The translations under genes were made by a program, and so were the position numbers. The notes beneath the pieces were generated by a model. That model saw only the letters and a list, made by a program, of their open reading frames with translations. It did no database searches and was not told the DNA's origin. A stretch of DNA of 64,000 nt from CAYWLQ01 sp964458775 (GTDB lineage Bacteria > Myxococcota_A > Polyangia > JAAYKL01): assembly GCA_964458775.1 (NCBI GenBank), contig CAYWLQ010000002.1, positions 1 to 64,000 of the forward strand. Reading direction: 5' to 3'. Positions 1 through 7,744 of the stretch are shown piece after piece. The stretch's first letter is position 1. Each line of letters opens with the position of its first letter.

Positions 1-225
1 AGACGAATCCAATAACAGGCAGAACTCATGGTGTCCGTTAAATGTTTGTTCTGTTCTAAATAATCAGTGCAGTTTTTTGTGAACGGTTGAGTCAGCTTAA
101 AATAATTTCCTATACTCTTTTTGCCGATTGTTACCCTTGCCCGGCTGGGGATTTACAAACTTATGCTGCCCTGGAATTTATTGGATGCAATGATGAAGGA
201 ATCCTAATGGCTATTTCAGTTTCTT
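1..225. other. Left edge, no supported gene
   Basis: I see no convincing gene here. On the plus strand a short open stretch ends with TAA at 205-207, but it has no ribosome binding site or recognisable protein features, and the region is cut by the window edge. Confidence 0.4.
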
Positions 226-1083
226 CTACACATTCGCATCTACGCCCGCATCAAGCATAGAATTCGTATCTATATCCGCATCAGTGTCTGTATCTGTATC
301 TGTGTCTGTATCTACGTCTGTATCTGTATCTGTATCTGTGTCTGTATCTACGTCTGTATCTGTGTCTGTATCTACGTCTGTATCTGTGTCTGTATCTACG
401 TCCGTATCTGTATCTGTGTCTGTATCTACATCGGTATCTGTATCTGTGTCTGTATCTACATCGGTATCTGTATCTGTATCTGTATCTATATCAGTATCTG
501 TATCGGAGTCGGTATCTGCATCGATATCTGCATCGGTACCGGCGTCTTCTTCCGGATCTGTGTCTATTAAACCGGAACCGCAGCATACTGCCTGAATGTC
601 AGAGCAACTTGCATCCTCTTTTGTTAAATCTCCGCAACCGGTTTGTTCAAATTCCCATAAAGCTACACACTTGCCGGTACATTGGGTTTTCGGAGGACTT
701 CCGTCGCTGCAACAATGTTGAGATCCGGCGCATTTTCCGGCAACTGCTTTAAACGGAGCATTGCACCACCAATCACAGGTATAGGCGCATGAACCGTCGG
801 GAAAAACTGTTGTATCGGTATCGGCATCTGTATCAGCATCGGCGTCAACATCGGTATCAGCATCGGAATCAGAGTCGGCATCCGCGTCAGCATCAATATC
901 AGTATCAGCATCCGCATCTATGTCGTTATCGGCATCCGCATCTGCGTCTGCATCCGCATCTGCGTCTGCGTCTGCATCTGTAGTTCCTTTTCTCCAATCC
1001 TCTGTTTCGGCTTTATCTGCCGATGCACAGGCCCAAACTGAAAATGAAGCAAACATAAGGGTTACAAGCTTTAATAGATTCAT
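226..1083 (-). CDS. Acidic Asp-Ala/Asp-Thr repeat lipoprotein with two Cys-rich modules
   Basis: A predicted 285-residue exported protein of unknown function. I place the start at the ATG at 1083: GAGG lies 8 bases upstream, and a signal peptide follows (MNLLKLVTLMFASF) ending in a lipobox-like VWAC. The mature chain alternates an Asp-Ala/Asp-Thr dipeptide repeat (about residues 34-98), a Cys-rich region (about 99-176), and a longer Asp-Thr repeat to the C-terminus. The Cys-rich region has two units that each end in a CC pair: C-x3-C-x3-C-x10-C-x5-CC and C-x3-C-x10-C-x9-C-x6-CC. The same kind of unit sits beside Asp repeats in the esterase at 44363-45790. The repeat makes the chain strongly anionic; calcium binding or a stalk role is plausible but is inference. 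The coding assignment is firm from signal peptide, ribosome site and frame; the role is unknown. Confidence 0.8.
   Translation of the reverse strand: MNLLKLVTLMFASFSVWACASADKAETEDWRKGTTDADADADADADADADADNDIDADADTDIDADADADSDSDADTDVDADADTDADTDTTVFPDGSCAYTCDWWCNAPFKAVAGKCAGSQHCCSDGSPPKTQCTGKCVALWEFEQTGCGDLTKEDASCSDIQAVCCGSGLIDTDPEEDAGTDADIDADTDSDTDTDIDTDTDTDTDVDTDTDTDTDVDTDTDTDTDVDTDTDTDVDTDTDTDVDTDTDTDTDTDVDTDTDTDTDTDADIDTNSMLDAGVDANV
262..546 (-). repeat. Hexamer repeat coding for (Asp-Thr)n
   Basis: Imperfect tandem 6-bp units (GAYACN on the coding strand), with occasional GTA, GCA or AGC codons, encode the C-terminal Asp-Thr stretch of the lipoprotein. Codons vary at the third position while Asp at every second residue is kept, which points to selection on the protein. 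Confidence 0.85.
811..985 (-). repeat. Hexamer repeat coding for (Asp-Ala)n
   Basis: Tandem 6-bp units (mostly GAYGCN on the coding strand) encode the N-terminal Asp-Ala-rich stretch just after the lipoprotein signal peptide. Same repeat class as at 45-46 kb and 53-55 kb. Confidence 0.85.
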
Positions 1084-1213
1084 AATCATTACCTCAAAAT
1101 TAATAATCCAATCGGATTCGCAGCCCCCAATAGCGCGATTTCGGCGTTTTTTCAAACACCTTATCCATAAAATGTAACAGTAAAAACAAATTGCAAGGGG
1201 GGATTTTTATATC

Positions 1214-2083
1214 TCACATAAAATCTTTAAATAAAGCTTCAACTTTGGACAGTTCGCGAGGTTTTCGCTTAACAAGGGTTTGTTCCGCCAACAAAGAATT
1301 GCGATCTTCAAAAGCAGGTGCGGATGCATCTTGATAAAGTATTCCTCCTGGAATGATATCTCCCCAGGTTTCGGCCATTTTTAACGCCTTTTCCCTGTTT
1401 GACGGATCATAATTGGGGTCAATATCTTTAACATTTTTAAAACGGCTTCTATACCAAGCAAACGTATTGACTTTATTCATGCTTATGCACGGCTGAAGAA
1501 CTTCTATAAAGCTAAACCCCTTGTGCAGAACCGCAGACTGAATAAGTTGGGACAATCCCTGTTGATCTCCTGAAAATCCCCTTGCTACAAAGCCGCAACC
1601 CAAAATGAGTGCCAAAGCCGGAGCTTTTATGGGAGTCATAATAACTCCTTTGGGTTGCAAAGAGGTTATAAGTCCCTGATCGCTGGTGGGAGATCCCTGA
1701 CCTTTGGTAAGACCGTAGATTTGGTTGTTGTGCATAATCAGTGTCATATCTGCATTTCGTCTAACCGCATGTAAAAAGTGATTGCCCCCCTCCCCTAAAC
1801 AATCTCCGTCACCTGAATTTACAATAACGGTTAGATCGCGATTTGCTATTTTTGCTCCTATTGCAGCCGGCAATCCTCTGCCGTGCAATCCGCAAAGACC
1901 GTTGGCTGTGATATATTGAGGAAGCTTGGCCGCCTGACCTATTCCCGCCGCCATAAGAACTTCTTCGGGCTTTTTGCCGAGTGCTTCCAATGCCATTTTA
2001 ACAGCAGCCAATATACCGAAGTCTCCGCATCCGGGACACCAAGCAGTGTTTTCTGTATCGTTTATCTCAAAAGTACATGTCAT
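1214..2083 (-). CDS. korB: 2-oxoacid:ferredoxin oxidoreductase, beta (TPP-binding) subunit
   Basis: The 289-residue thiamine-diphosphate subunit of a 2-oxoacid:ferredoxin oxidoreductase, which oxidatively decarboxylates a 2-oxoacid to acyl-CoA and reduces ferredoxin. Visible family features are the N-terminal CPGCGDFG motif, the TPP/Mg-binding segment with GDGDCLGEGGNHFLHAVRR, and NNQIYGLTKGQ. The start ATG overlaps the stop of the alpha/gamma gene by four bases (ATGA), so the two subunits are translationally coupled. Domain order and sequence resemble 2-oxoglutarate (KorAB) enzymes more than pyruvate enzymes, but substrate is not proven. It implies low-potential ferredoxin metabolism in the cytoplasm. 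Confidence 0.9.
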   Translation of the reverse strand: MTCTFEINDTENTAWCPGCGDFGILAAVKMALEALGKKPEEVLMAAGIGQAAKLPQYITANGLCGLHGRGLPAAIGAKIANRDLTVIVNSGDGDCLGEGGNHFLHAVRRNADMTLIMHNNQIYGLTKGQGSPTSDQGLITSLQPKGVIMTPIKAPALALILGCGFVARGFSGDQQGLSQLIQSAVLHKGFSFIEVLQPCISMNKVNTFAWYRSRFKNVKDIDPNYDPSNREKALKMAETWGDIIPGGILYQDASAPAFEDRNSLLAEQTLVKRKPRELSKVEALFKDFM

Positions 2084-3792
2084 TTTTTCACCGCCTTTTC
2101 CAGGTCATCTCTAAGTTCATCCGCCAAAAACGGTCTTCCGTCTGTTTTTAAAAGAGTATCAATATCAGTTCTTCCCGAATATCGTTTTAACAACTCCGCA
2201 AGTTGACCGTTGCCCTCCACTGATATTATTTTTTTAGCTTTTGCCAGTGCCTTTTTGGTTCTCTCTTCGGGAAACGGCCAAATATGTCTGAAATAACAAA
2301 ATCCAATATCAACGCCGCTTGCTTTTAGTGCAGCAACTGCCTCCAAAACAGGTTCTCGAACTGTTCCCCAACCTACAACCATTACCTCAGCATCAGCGTT
2401 AAACAAAACTTCAGGGCTTAGGCAATCTTCAATTACATCTTTGGCACGAACCAGTCTTTTCTGAACCATTTTCCTGTGCAGATCGCCTTGTTCGGTAATA
2501 TGCCCGGTCTCGTCATGTTCGTGACTGTCCGTCAATATTAGGTGTTTGCTCTGACCGGGATAAAGTCTGGGTGAAACGCCGTTCTCAGTCAGCGCATATC
2601 TTTTGTATTCTTTAAGAGAAGCTGCTTCTTTGTCTGACAGCAAAGAAGTTTTTCGTTTCACCTTCGACAAATCAAAGGGCTCAACCGTAAAATACGACTC
2701 CGCCAAATATTGCTCTGACAAAACAATAACCGGTATTTGATACTGTTCGGCTAAATTAAAAGCCTGAATTGTATCAAAAAAAGCCTCCTCAGCATTTCCG
2801 GGAGCCAAAACCGCTCTGGTAAACTCTCCGTGACCTGTAAAAATTGCAAAAAACAGATCGCTTTGGTCCGTTCTTGTCGGCAAACCGGTTGCCGGACCGG
2901 GGCGTTGACAATCAATAATTACAAGAGGAACCTCAGCCGCTCCGGACAAAGAAATAGTCTCACTCATAAGAGCCATTCCTCCGCCTGAGGTTGCGGTCAT
3001 GGATTTTACACCTCCCATAGCAGCACCGAACGCCAAATTAACCGCCGCTATTTCATCTTCGGCTTGGTCAGTTACAATCTGTACTCGATCCTCAACTTGA
3101 GACAAATACATAATAATGCTTGTGGAAGGCGACATCGGATAAGCAGCCATGTACCTACAATCAGCGGCAAGAGCTCCCAACGCTACACATTCATTGCCGT
3201 TGATAAACATTTTCGGTTTCGGATTAGGTAAAGGCTTGATTGAAATAGAAAATCTATTCTTAAAATTTTCCAAAGCATAGTTATAACCGGCTTCTGCTGT
3301 TAAATAGTTTTTTTCAGCTAAGTCACCTTTAGGAAAAGTTTCTTCAAAAAGAACTTTAAGACCTTCAAGACCGAAACCTATCAATCCGGCAATAAATCCA
3401 AGAGATGCAGAATTGGCAAACAAAGGCTTACCGCCTTTTTCCATCGCCATTTTTTTCATAGGAAGATCAACAATACGTTCGTCTTCAGTATCAACTTTTA
3501 GAGTCTCTCGGTCGATAATCAATAATCCATTAGAAGACAATTCGCCTATATGAGCAGTTACTGTTTCTTTATCGAGAGCAACCAACAAATCAACAGTACC
3601 GGCCATAGCAAAAACAGGTTCGTCTTTAATTCTAAGTTGCATAAAATTGTGGCCGCCTCTTATTCTGGACATGTTGTCCTGAATTGCAAAAGCATATAGG
3701 CCGCCGCGAACAAACATTTTACCCAAAATAGATCCTGCACTTTGAAGACCCTGTCCTGCAGCGCCGCCGAACTTAATGTTGAGTTCCGTCAT
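2080..3792 (-). CDS. korA: 2-oxoacid:ferredoxin oxidoreductase, fused gamma-alpha subunit
   Basis: A 570-residue fusion of the gamma domain (about residues 1-180, starting KFGGAAGQGLQSAG) to the alpha domain (about 190-570, with ECVALGALAADC and AYPMSPSTS). This gamma-alpha fusion is typical of KorA-type enzymes. It partners the beta subunit encoded immediately downstream with a 4-base overlap. I prefer the ATG at 3792 to an in-frame TTG at 3810, because AGGA lies 9 bases before the ATG. No separate delta (ferredoxin-like) gene is adjacent. Role in a reductive or oxidative TCA step is inferred from the family. Confidence 0.9.
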   Translation of the reverse strand: MTELNIKFGGAAGQGLQSAGSILGKMFVRGGLYAFAIQDNMSRIRGGHNFMQLRIKDEPVFAMAGTVDLLVALDKETVTAHIGELSSNGLLIIDRETLKVDTEDERIVDLPMKKMAMEKGGKPLFANSASLGFIAGLIGFGLEGLKVLFEETFPKGDLAEKNYLTAEAGYNYALENFKNRFSISIKPLPNPKPKMFINGNECVALGALAADCRYMAAYPMSPSTSIIMYLSQVEDRVQIVTDQAEDEIAAVNLAFGAAMGGVKSMTATSGGGMALMSETISLSGAAEVPLVIIDCQRPGPATGLPTRTDQSDLFFAIFTGHGEFTRAVLAPGNAEEAFFDTIQAFNLAEQYQIPVIVLSEQYLAESYFTVEPFDLSKVKRKTSLLSDKEAASLKEYKRYALTENGVSPRLYPGQSKHLILTDSHEHDETGHITEQGDLHRKMVQKRLVRAKDVIEDCLSPEVLFNADAEVMVVGWGTVREPVLEAVAALKASGVDIGFCYFRHIWPFPEERTKKALAKAKKIISVEGNGQLAELLKRYSGRTDIDTLLKTDGRPFLADELRDDLEKAVKK

Positions 3793-3918
3793 ATTTTTAT
3801 TTCCTTTCAAAGGCGATTATTTGCAATGTCTTCCATAAAAAAGCGAATATTTATTAACACAACTTATCAACAACGGCAGTGTGTGTAATTTCATTTTTTA
3901 TTATTTTTAATTTTCTCT

Positions 3919-4398
3919 TCAAGCAGGTTTTATCCGTGTCATGTTAGAAGAACAAACCGCAATAGCCAAAGCATCAGCTTCGTCAACCTCAGGAAGTTCT
4001 TTTAAACCGAGAATAGCCTGGATAACTCTCTGCACTTGTGATTTTTCAGCACGACCTGAACCGACTACAGAACGTTTTACCAATGCCGGTGCAACAGATG
4101 TAATAGGTATATTTCGCGATGCTAAAGTAACCAATATTACACCTCTCACTTGGCCCAATTTTAGAGCTGAATTTGCATTTTTCGAAAAGAATACATCTTC
4201 AACAGCTGCTTGATCAGGATTGCAAATTGTTAACAACTCTTCCAAACGATTGTGTATGGAAAGAAGTCTATACTCCATGTTTTGTTTAGAATTGGTGTTA
4301 ATTGTACCGGAAAGAATTTTTGTTAAGCGGCTTCCTGATCGCTTAATGAAACCGTACCCGGTATGAAGCGTACCGGGATCGATTCCAAGAGTAATCAT
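3919..4398 (-). CDS. ruvC: Holliday junction resolvase RuvC
   Basis: A 159-residue crossover junction endodeoxyribonuclease that cuts Holliday junctions during recombination repair. The acidic catalytic set is visible: Asp in GIDPGTLHTGYG at the N-terminus, Glu in AAVEDVFFSKN, and the pair of acidic residues in EVDEADALAIA near the C-terminus. Length is normal for the family. Its ATG overlaps the yebC stop codon (ATGA), the common yebC-ruvC arrangement. ruvA and ruvB are not next to it. Confidence 0.95.
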   Translation of the reverse strand: MITLGIDPGTLHTGYGFIKRSGSRLTKILSGTINTNSKQNMEYRLLSIHNRLEELLTICNPDQAAVEDVFFSKNANSALKLGQVRGVILVTLASRNIPITSVAPALVKRSVVGSGRAEKSQVQRVIQAILGLKELPEVDEADALAIAVCSSNMTRIKPA

Positions 4399-5144
4399 CC
4401 CTTAAAGTTTTCCATTATTTCATCAGGAATGTCAAAATTGGCATATATTTTTTGCACATCGTCATGATCATCCAATGCATAATAAAGTTTAAGCATTGTT
4501 TCAGCCGACTTTCCTGTAAGAGTAACTGTTGTTTGCGGAATACGAGTAAGCTCTGAGCTTTCTGTTTTTATTCCTGCTTTCTTAATAGCTGTCGCGACAG
4601 GATCAAAAGAATCAACCGGTGTGTGAATCTCAAAACAGTCACCTTCATCTCTAATATCATCAGCACCGGCTTCTGCTGCTACCTCAAACAACTGTTCTTC
4701 TGTGGCGTTTGCTTTGTCAACCACTATTAGACCGACAGAATCAAACATCCAAGCAACACAACCGTTTTCCCCAAGACTGCCGTTATGTTTGGTAAACAGG
4801 TGTCTAATTTCAGCAACAGTTCTGTTTCTGTTGTCTGTCATTACTTCAAGAAATACCGCTACACCTTCAGGTCCGTAGCCTTCGTAGATGATTTCTTCAT
4901 AAATAACACCTTCGATTTCACCGGTACCCTTTTTTATAGCCCTATCCATATTATCACTAGGCATATTTGCAGCTTTAGCATCATCTATAGCTTTTCTAAG
5001 ACGGGCATTGCCGCTTATATCTCCTCCGCCGATGCGAGCTGCTGTGGTAATTTCTTTGATTAATTTAGTAAAAATTTTTCCGCGCTTAGCATCAGCTGCG
5101 CCTTTTTTATGTTTAATCGTGCTCCATTTACTATGTCCGGACAT
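4395..5144 (-). CDS. yebC: YebC/PmpR-family regulator or translation factor
   Basis: A 249-residue member of the YebC/PmpR family. The signature N-terminus MSGHSKWSTIKHKKGAADAK and the downstream GGDISGNARLR and NMPSDNMDRAIKKGTGE blocks are intact. Members have been described as transcription regulators and, more recently, as factors easing ribosome stalling; the sequence does not decide between these. It is translationally coupled to ruvC downstream. Confidence 0.95.
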   Translation of the reverse strand: MSGHSKWSTIKHKKGAADAKRGKIFTKLIKEITTAARIGGGDISGNARLRKAIDDAKAANMPSDNMDRAIKKGTGEIEGVIYEEIIYEGYGPEGVAVFLEVMTDNRNRTVAEIRHLFTKHNGSLGENGCVAWMFDSVGLIVVDKANATEEQLFEVAAEAGADDIRDEGDCFEIHTPVDSFDPVATAIKKAGIKTESSELTRIPQTTVTLTGKSAETMLKLYYALDDHDDVQKIYANFDIPDEIMENFKG

Positions 5145-5235
5145 TGTTGCTCCTTAGCAAGTTATTGTTTTGGATAATACAGATTCACATGGGTAACGGT
5201 CAATATGCCGGTTAAACAAAAATCAAATAATACAA

Positions 5236-6318
5236 CTAAATAGAGGTTAAACATCCGTTGTCTATGCGAAAATCAAGTCTGTCATTATCCAAAAGAACAT
5301 GATCCAGATGTGTGGTGGTAATAAAAACCTGGCCGGAGGATAAACGCAAAAAATTAAAAAGTTCTCTATTTCTATCTCTATCTAATTCAGAAGAAATATC
5401 ATCGAGTAACAGAATAGGTTGTCTTCCGCATGCCTCTGACAAAACTCTTGATTCAGCAATTTTTAAAGCAAGAACAGCAGTACGTTGTTGACCCTGAGAT
5501 CCGAATTTTTTTGCTGACTGATTTAGAATCTCTATTTCTAAATCATCACTGTGGGGGCCTCTGTTTGTAAAACCTCTATCAACATCATGAGCAAAACTTT
5601 TTTCCAATATCTGTTCCAGATAACACGCATCTCCTTCAACATTAGGTCGGTAGATAATTTTTGCGATTGAACCTTTTGTTATTTGTTCAACAGCATCAGC
5701 AAAAATCGACTCGGCTGTATCTATAAATTTTTTTCTTGATTCAATAATTAATGACCCTAAAGAAGCCAATTGAATATCAAAGGGTTTTACTGAAGAAACA
5801 GCTTTGGGTTTATTTTTTAAAATAAGGTTTCTACTTTGAAGTGCTCTATTGTAGTCTGATATCCATTGAGGATAAGATTTCTCTGCCTGAAAAAGAGCTC
5901 GGTCTAGAAATCTTCGACGATCTTTAGGACCGCCTTGAACAAGAATCATATCAGCCGGATGAAACAATACCATTGGAAGCTGTGAAAAATGATTTTGCAC
6001 ATCATTCAATTCTTTTTGATCTTTTAGTATTTTTCGACCTGCACAAGATATTTCGATTTCACAGGAAAGACCCTTGGCCGCACCGTCAAAGAGAGATTTA
6101 ATATTTGCTTTGCATGAATTGTGAAATATTAGTTCTCTTCGGACAACAGTTCTAAAGGACCTAAGAGCACTAAAAAAATATATAGATTCTAATATATTTG
6201 TCTTTCCAGAGCCGTTGTTTCCAGAAATAACATTAAATCTTGAACACGGTTCAAAAATAGCTTCTTGAATATTCCTAAAATTCTTTATTTGAAGATTGCA
6301 TAGAAAAAGAGAATTCAT
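5236..6318 (-). CDS. recF: DNA replication and repair protein RecF
   Basis: A 360-residue SMC-like ATPase that helps load RecA at single-strand gaps. Walker A is GNNGSGKTNILES near residue 32, the signature-like segment is KKFGSQGQQRTAVLALK, and Walker B is ILLLDDISSELD followed by a conserved TTTH. The start codon shares one base with the dnaN stop (TGATG), so dnaN-recF is one transcription unit, the order seen next to many bacterial origins. Confidence 0.95.
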   Translation of the reverse strand: MNSLFLCNLQIKNFRNIQEAIFEPCSRFNVISGNNGSGKTNILESIYFFSALRSFRTVVRRELIFHNSCKANIKSLFDGAAKGLSCEIEISCAGRKILKDQKELNDVQNHFSQLPMVLFHPADMILVQGGPKDRRRFLDRALFQAEKSYPQWISDYNRALQSRNLILKNKPKAVSSVKPFDIQLASLGSLIIESRKKFIDTAESIFADAVEQITKGSIAKIIYRPNVEGDACYLEQILEKSFAHDVDRGFTNRGPHSDDLEIEILNQSAKKFGSQGQQRTAVLALKIAESRVLSEACGRQPILLLDDISSELDRDRNRELFNFLRLSSGQVFITTTHLDHVLLDNDRLDFRIDNGCLTSI

Positions 6319-7454
6319 CAGATACGCATAGGCATAACAACACCGATAAAGTAATCGCTAAGATCTCTAATTACAACAGGATCTAGAGAACCGGATAAGT
6401 CCATCTTTATTTCATCATCTCTAAGAACACTTATAATATCAATTAGATATTTTGCATTAAAACCGATCGTTAGGTTTTCACCTTCAAAAGAAACATCTAA
6501 TTGTTCAGATCCATGTCCTACAGCAGGATTATTGGTTTCAATTTTTAAAAGACCGTCTGAAAAATCAAAACGAACTCCAAGGTTTTTGTCTTCTGATACA
6601 ACTGTAACTCGTCTTAAAGACTCCAACAAACTGGATCTTGAAATGATAACTGTCTTTTCATTAGATTTTGGAATTACCTGATCATACGGAGGAAACTCAT
6701 CTTCTATAAGTTTCGAAACCAACATTACATCACAAACCAAAGGATCTTGTCCGCTATTGTCCAGATCCAAAGACCTTCTGAAAAATACTGAACCGTCCTG
6801 AGAGGCAGCCTGTACTGTTCCTTGTTCGTCCTCAACTAAATGTTTTATCTCTGTTATTCCCTTATTTGGAATAATCATTGAAAAATTATAGAAGCCGACC
6901 TCATCAACCTTGATTTCAACTTTAGAAAGTCTATGTCCGTCAGTTGTGACCATACGAAGATTTTTTCCGTCACCTTGAAAAAAAGCCCCTGTCAGATGAT
7001 TTCTGGTTTCATCGGTAGAAATTGAGAAAGATGTTTGCTCTATCATTCTGTGAATTACAGCAGTATTAATATCAAAGAACTGAATATGAGAAATGTCAGG
7101 TACAATTGGAAAATCCTCAGGAGGCATAACTAAAAGTTGAAAACTTGATCGTCCTCCAAAAATGCTAACCTGTTCTCCTTCAGTTTTTATAGTTATTATA
7201 CCGTCAGGCATGTTTCGGGTTACATCATAAGCTGTTTTTGCCGGAATTGTAACAGCACCTGACGAAATAATTTCTGCCGGATATAAACCCGTAACAAAAA
7301 GATTTATATTTGTAGCTGATATTCTAACTTGATCTCTATCAGAAGCTTCAATGAGAACATTTGATAAAATTTGCATTGAGCTTTTTCTATCAGCTATAGC
7401 TGCTGTTCTTGACAAGGCGGCAACTAAGCATTTTTTTGTGATCCTTATTTCCAT
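6318..7454 (-). CDS. dnaN: DNA polymerase III beta sliding clamp
   Basis: The 378-residue processivity clamp of the replicase, a homodimeric ring built of three repeated domains per subunit. The N-terminal pattern (MEIRITKKCLVAALSRTAAI), the TDGHRLSKVE segment in domain 2 and the C-terminal VVMPMRI ending are typical. Translation runs into recF with a one-base overlap. dnaA, the usual upstream neighbour, is absent; instead an AT-rich gap with DnaA-box-like sites separates it from divergent uvrB. Confidence 0.97.
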   Translation of the reverse strand: MEIRITKKCLVAALSRTAAIADRKSSMQILSNVLIEASDRDQVRISATNINLFVTGLYPAEIISSGAVTIPAKTAYDVTRNMPDGIITIKTEGEQVSIFGGRSSFQLLVMPPEDFPIVPDISHIQFFDINTAVIHRMIEQTSFSISTDETRNHLTGAFFQGDGKNLRMVTTDGHRLSKVEIKVDEVGFYNFSMIIPNKGITEIKHLVEDEQGTVQAASQDGSVFFRRSLDLDNSGQDPLVCDVMLVSKLIEDEFPPYDQVIPKSNEKTVIISRSSLLESLRRVTVVSEDKNLGVRFDFSDGLLKIETNNPAVGHGSEQLDVSFEGENLTIGFNAKYLIDIISVLRDDEIKMDLSGSLDPVVIRDLSDYFIGVVMPMRI

Positions 7455-7744
7455 GGTCCGCTCTCTTTCAAAGAATTTTTCAGAACTCTTTTTTATATGA
7501 TCACATAAATTATAAAAAGATAAAGTTAATAGTAATTGGGGATTTGTGAATAAAAAATATAACCTATTGTATTTTAAAATATAATTCTAATAAAGAGTAT
7601 GTGTGTAAAATTTAGGGTTTAAGTGAATAAAAAGCAAAATAAAAATAATTCACATTTTAGACACATATATTTCAAAAGGTTGTTAACAGATTATTCAGAT
7701 ATCAATAAAGCATTTGAGCAATTAAGAAAGGTGAGAACCTCGAT
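7455..7744. other. Candidate replication origin (oriC) between dnaN and uvrB
   Basis: A 290-bp AT-rich intergenic region between divergent dnaN and uvrB. On the minus strand it holds a perfect DnaA box of the form TTATNCACA (7545-7553, TTATTCACA) and two one-mismatch boxes (7602-7610 TTTTACACA; 7622-7630 TTATTCACT). On the plus strand there are two more one-mismatch boxes (7646-7654 TAATTCACA; 7691-7699 TTATTCAGA). Clustering of five sites in 155 bp next to dnaN-recF suggests an origin or a DnaA-controlled promoter. AT richness raises the chance of random matches, so this stays a candidate. Confidence 0.4.

Noticed and set aside
262..546. Hexamer array as a CRISPR or non-coding satellite
   Set aside because: There are no unique spacers, the repeats stay in frame in a secreted protein, and third-position variation preserves Asp.
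284..595. Plus-strand ORF of Ser-Val dipeptides opposite the Asp-Thr repeat
   Set aside because: It is the antisense reading of GAYACN hexamers. The minus strand has a leader, ribosome site and Cys-rich domain; the same artefact appears at 45366-45716 and 53632-53904.
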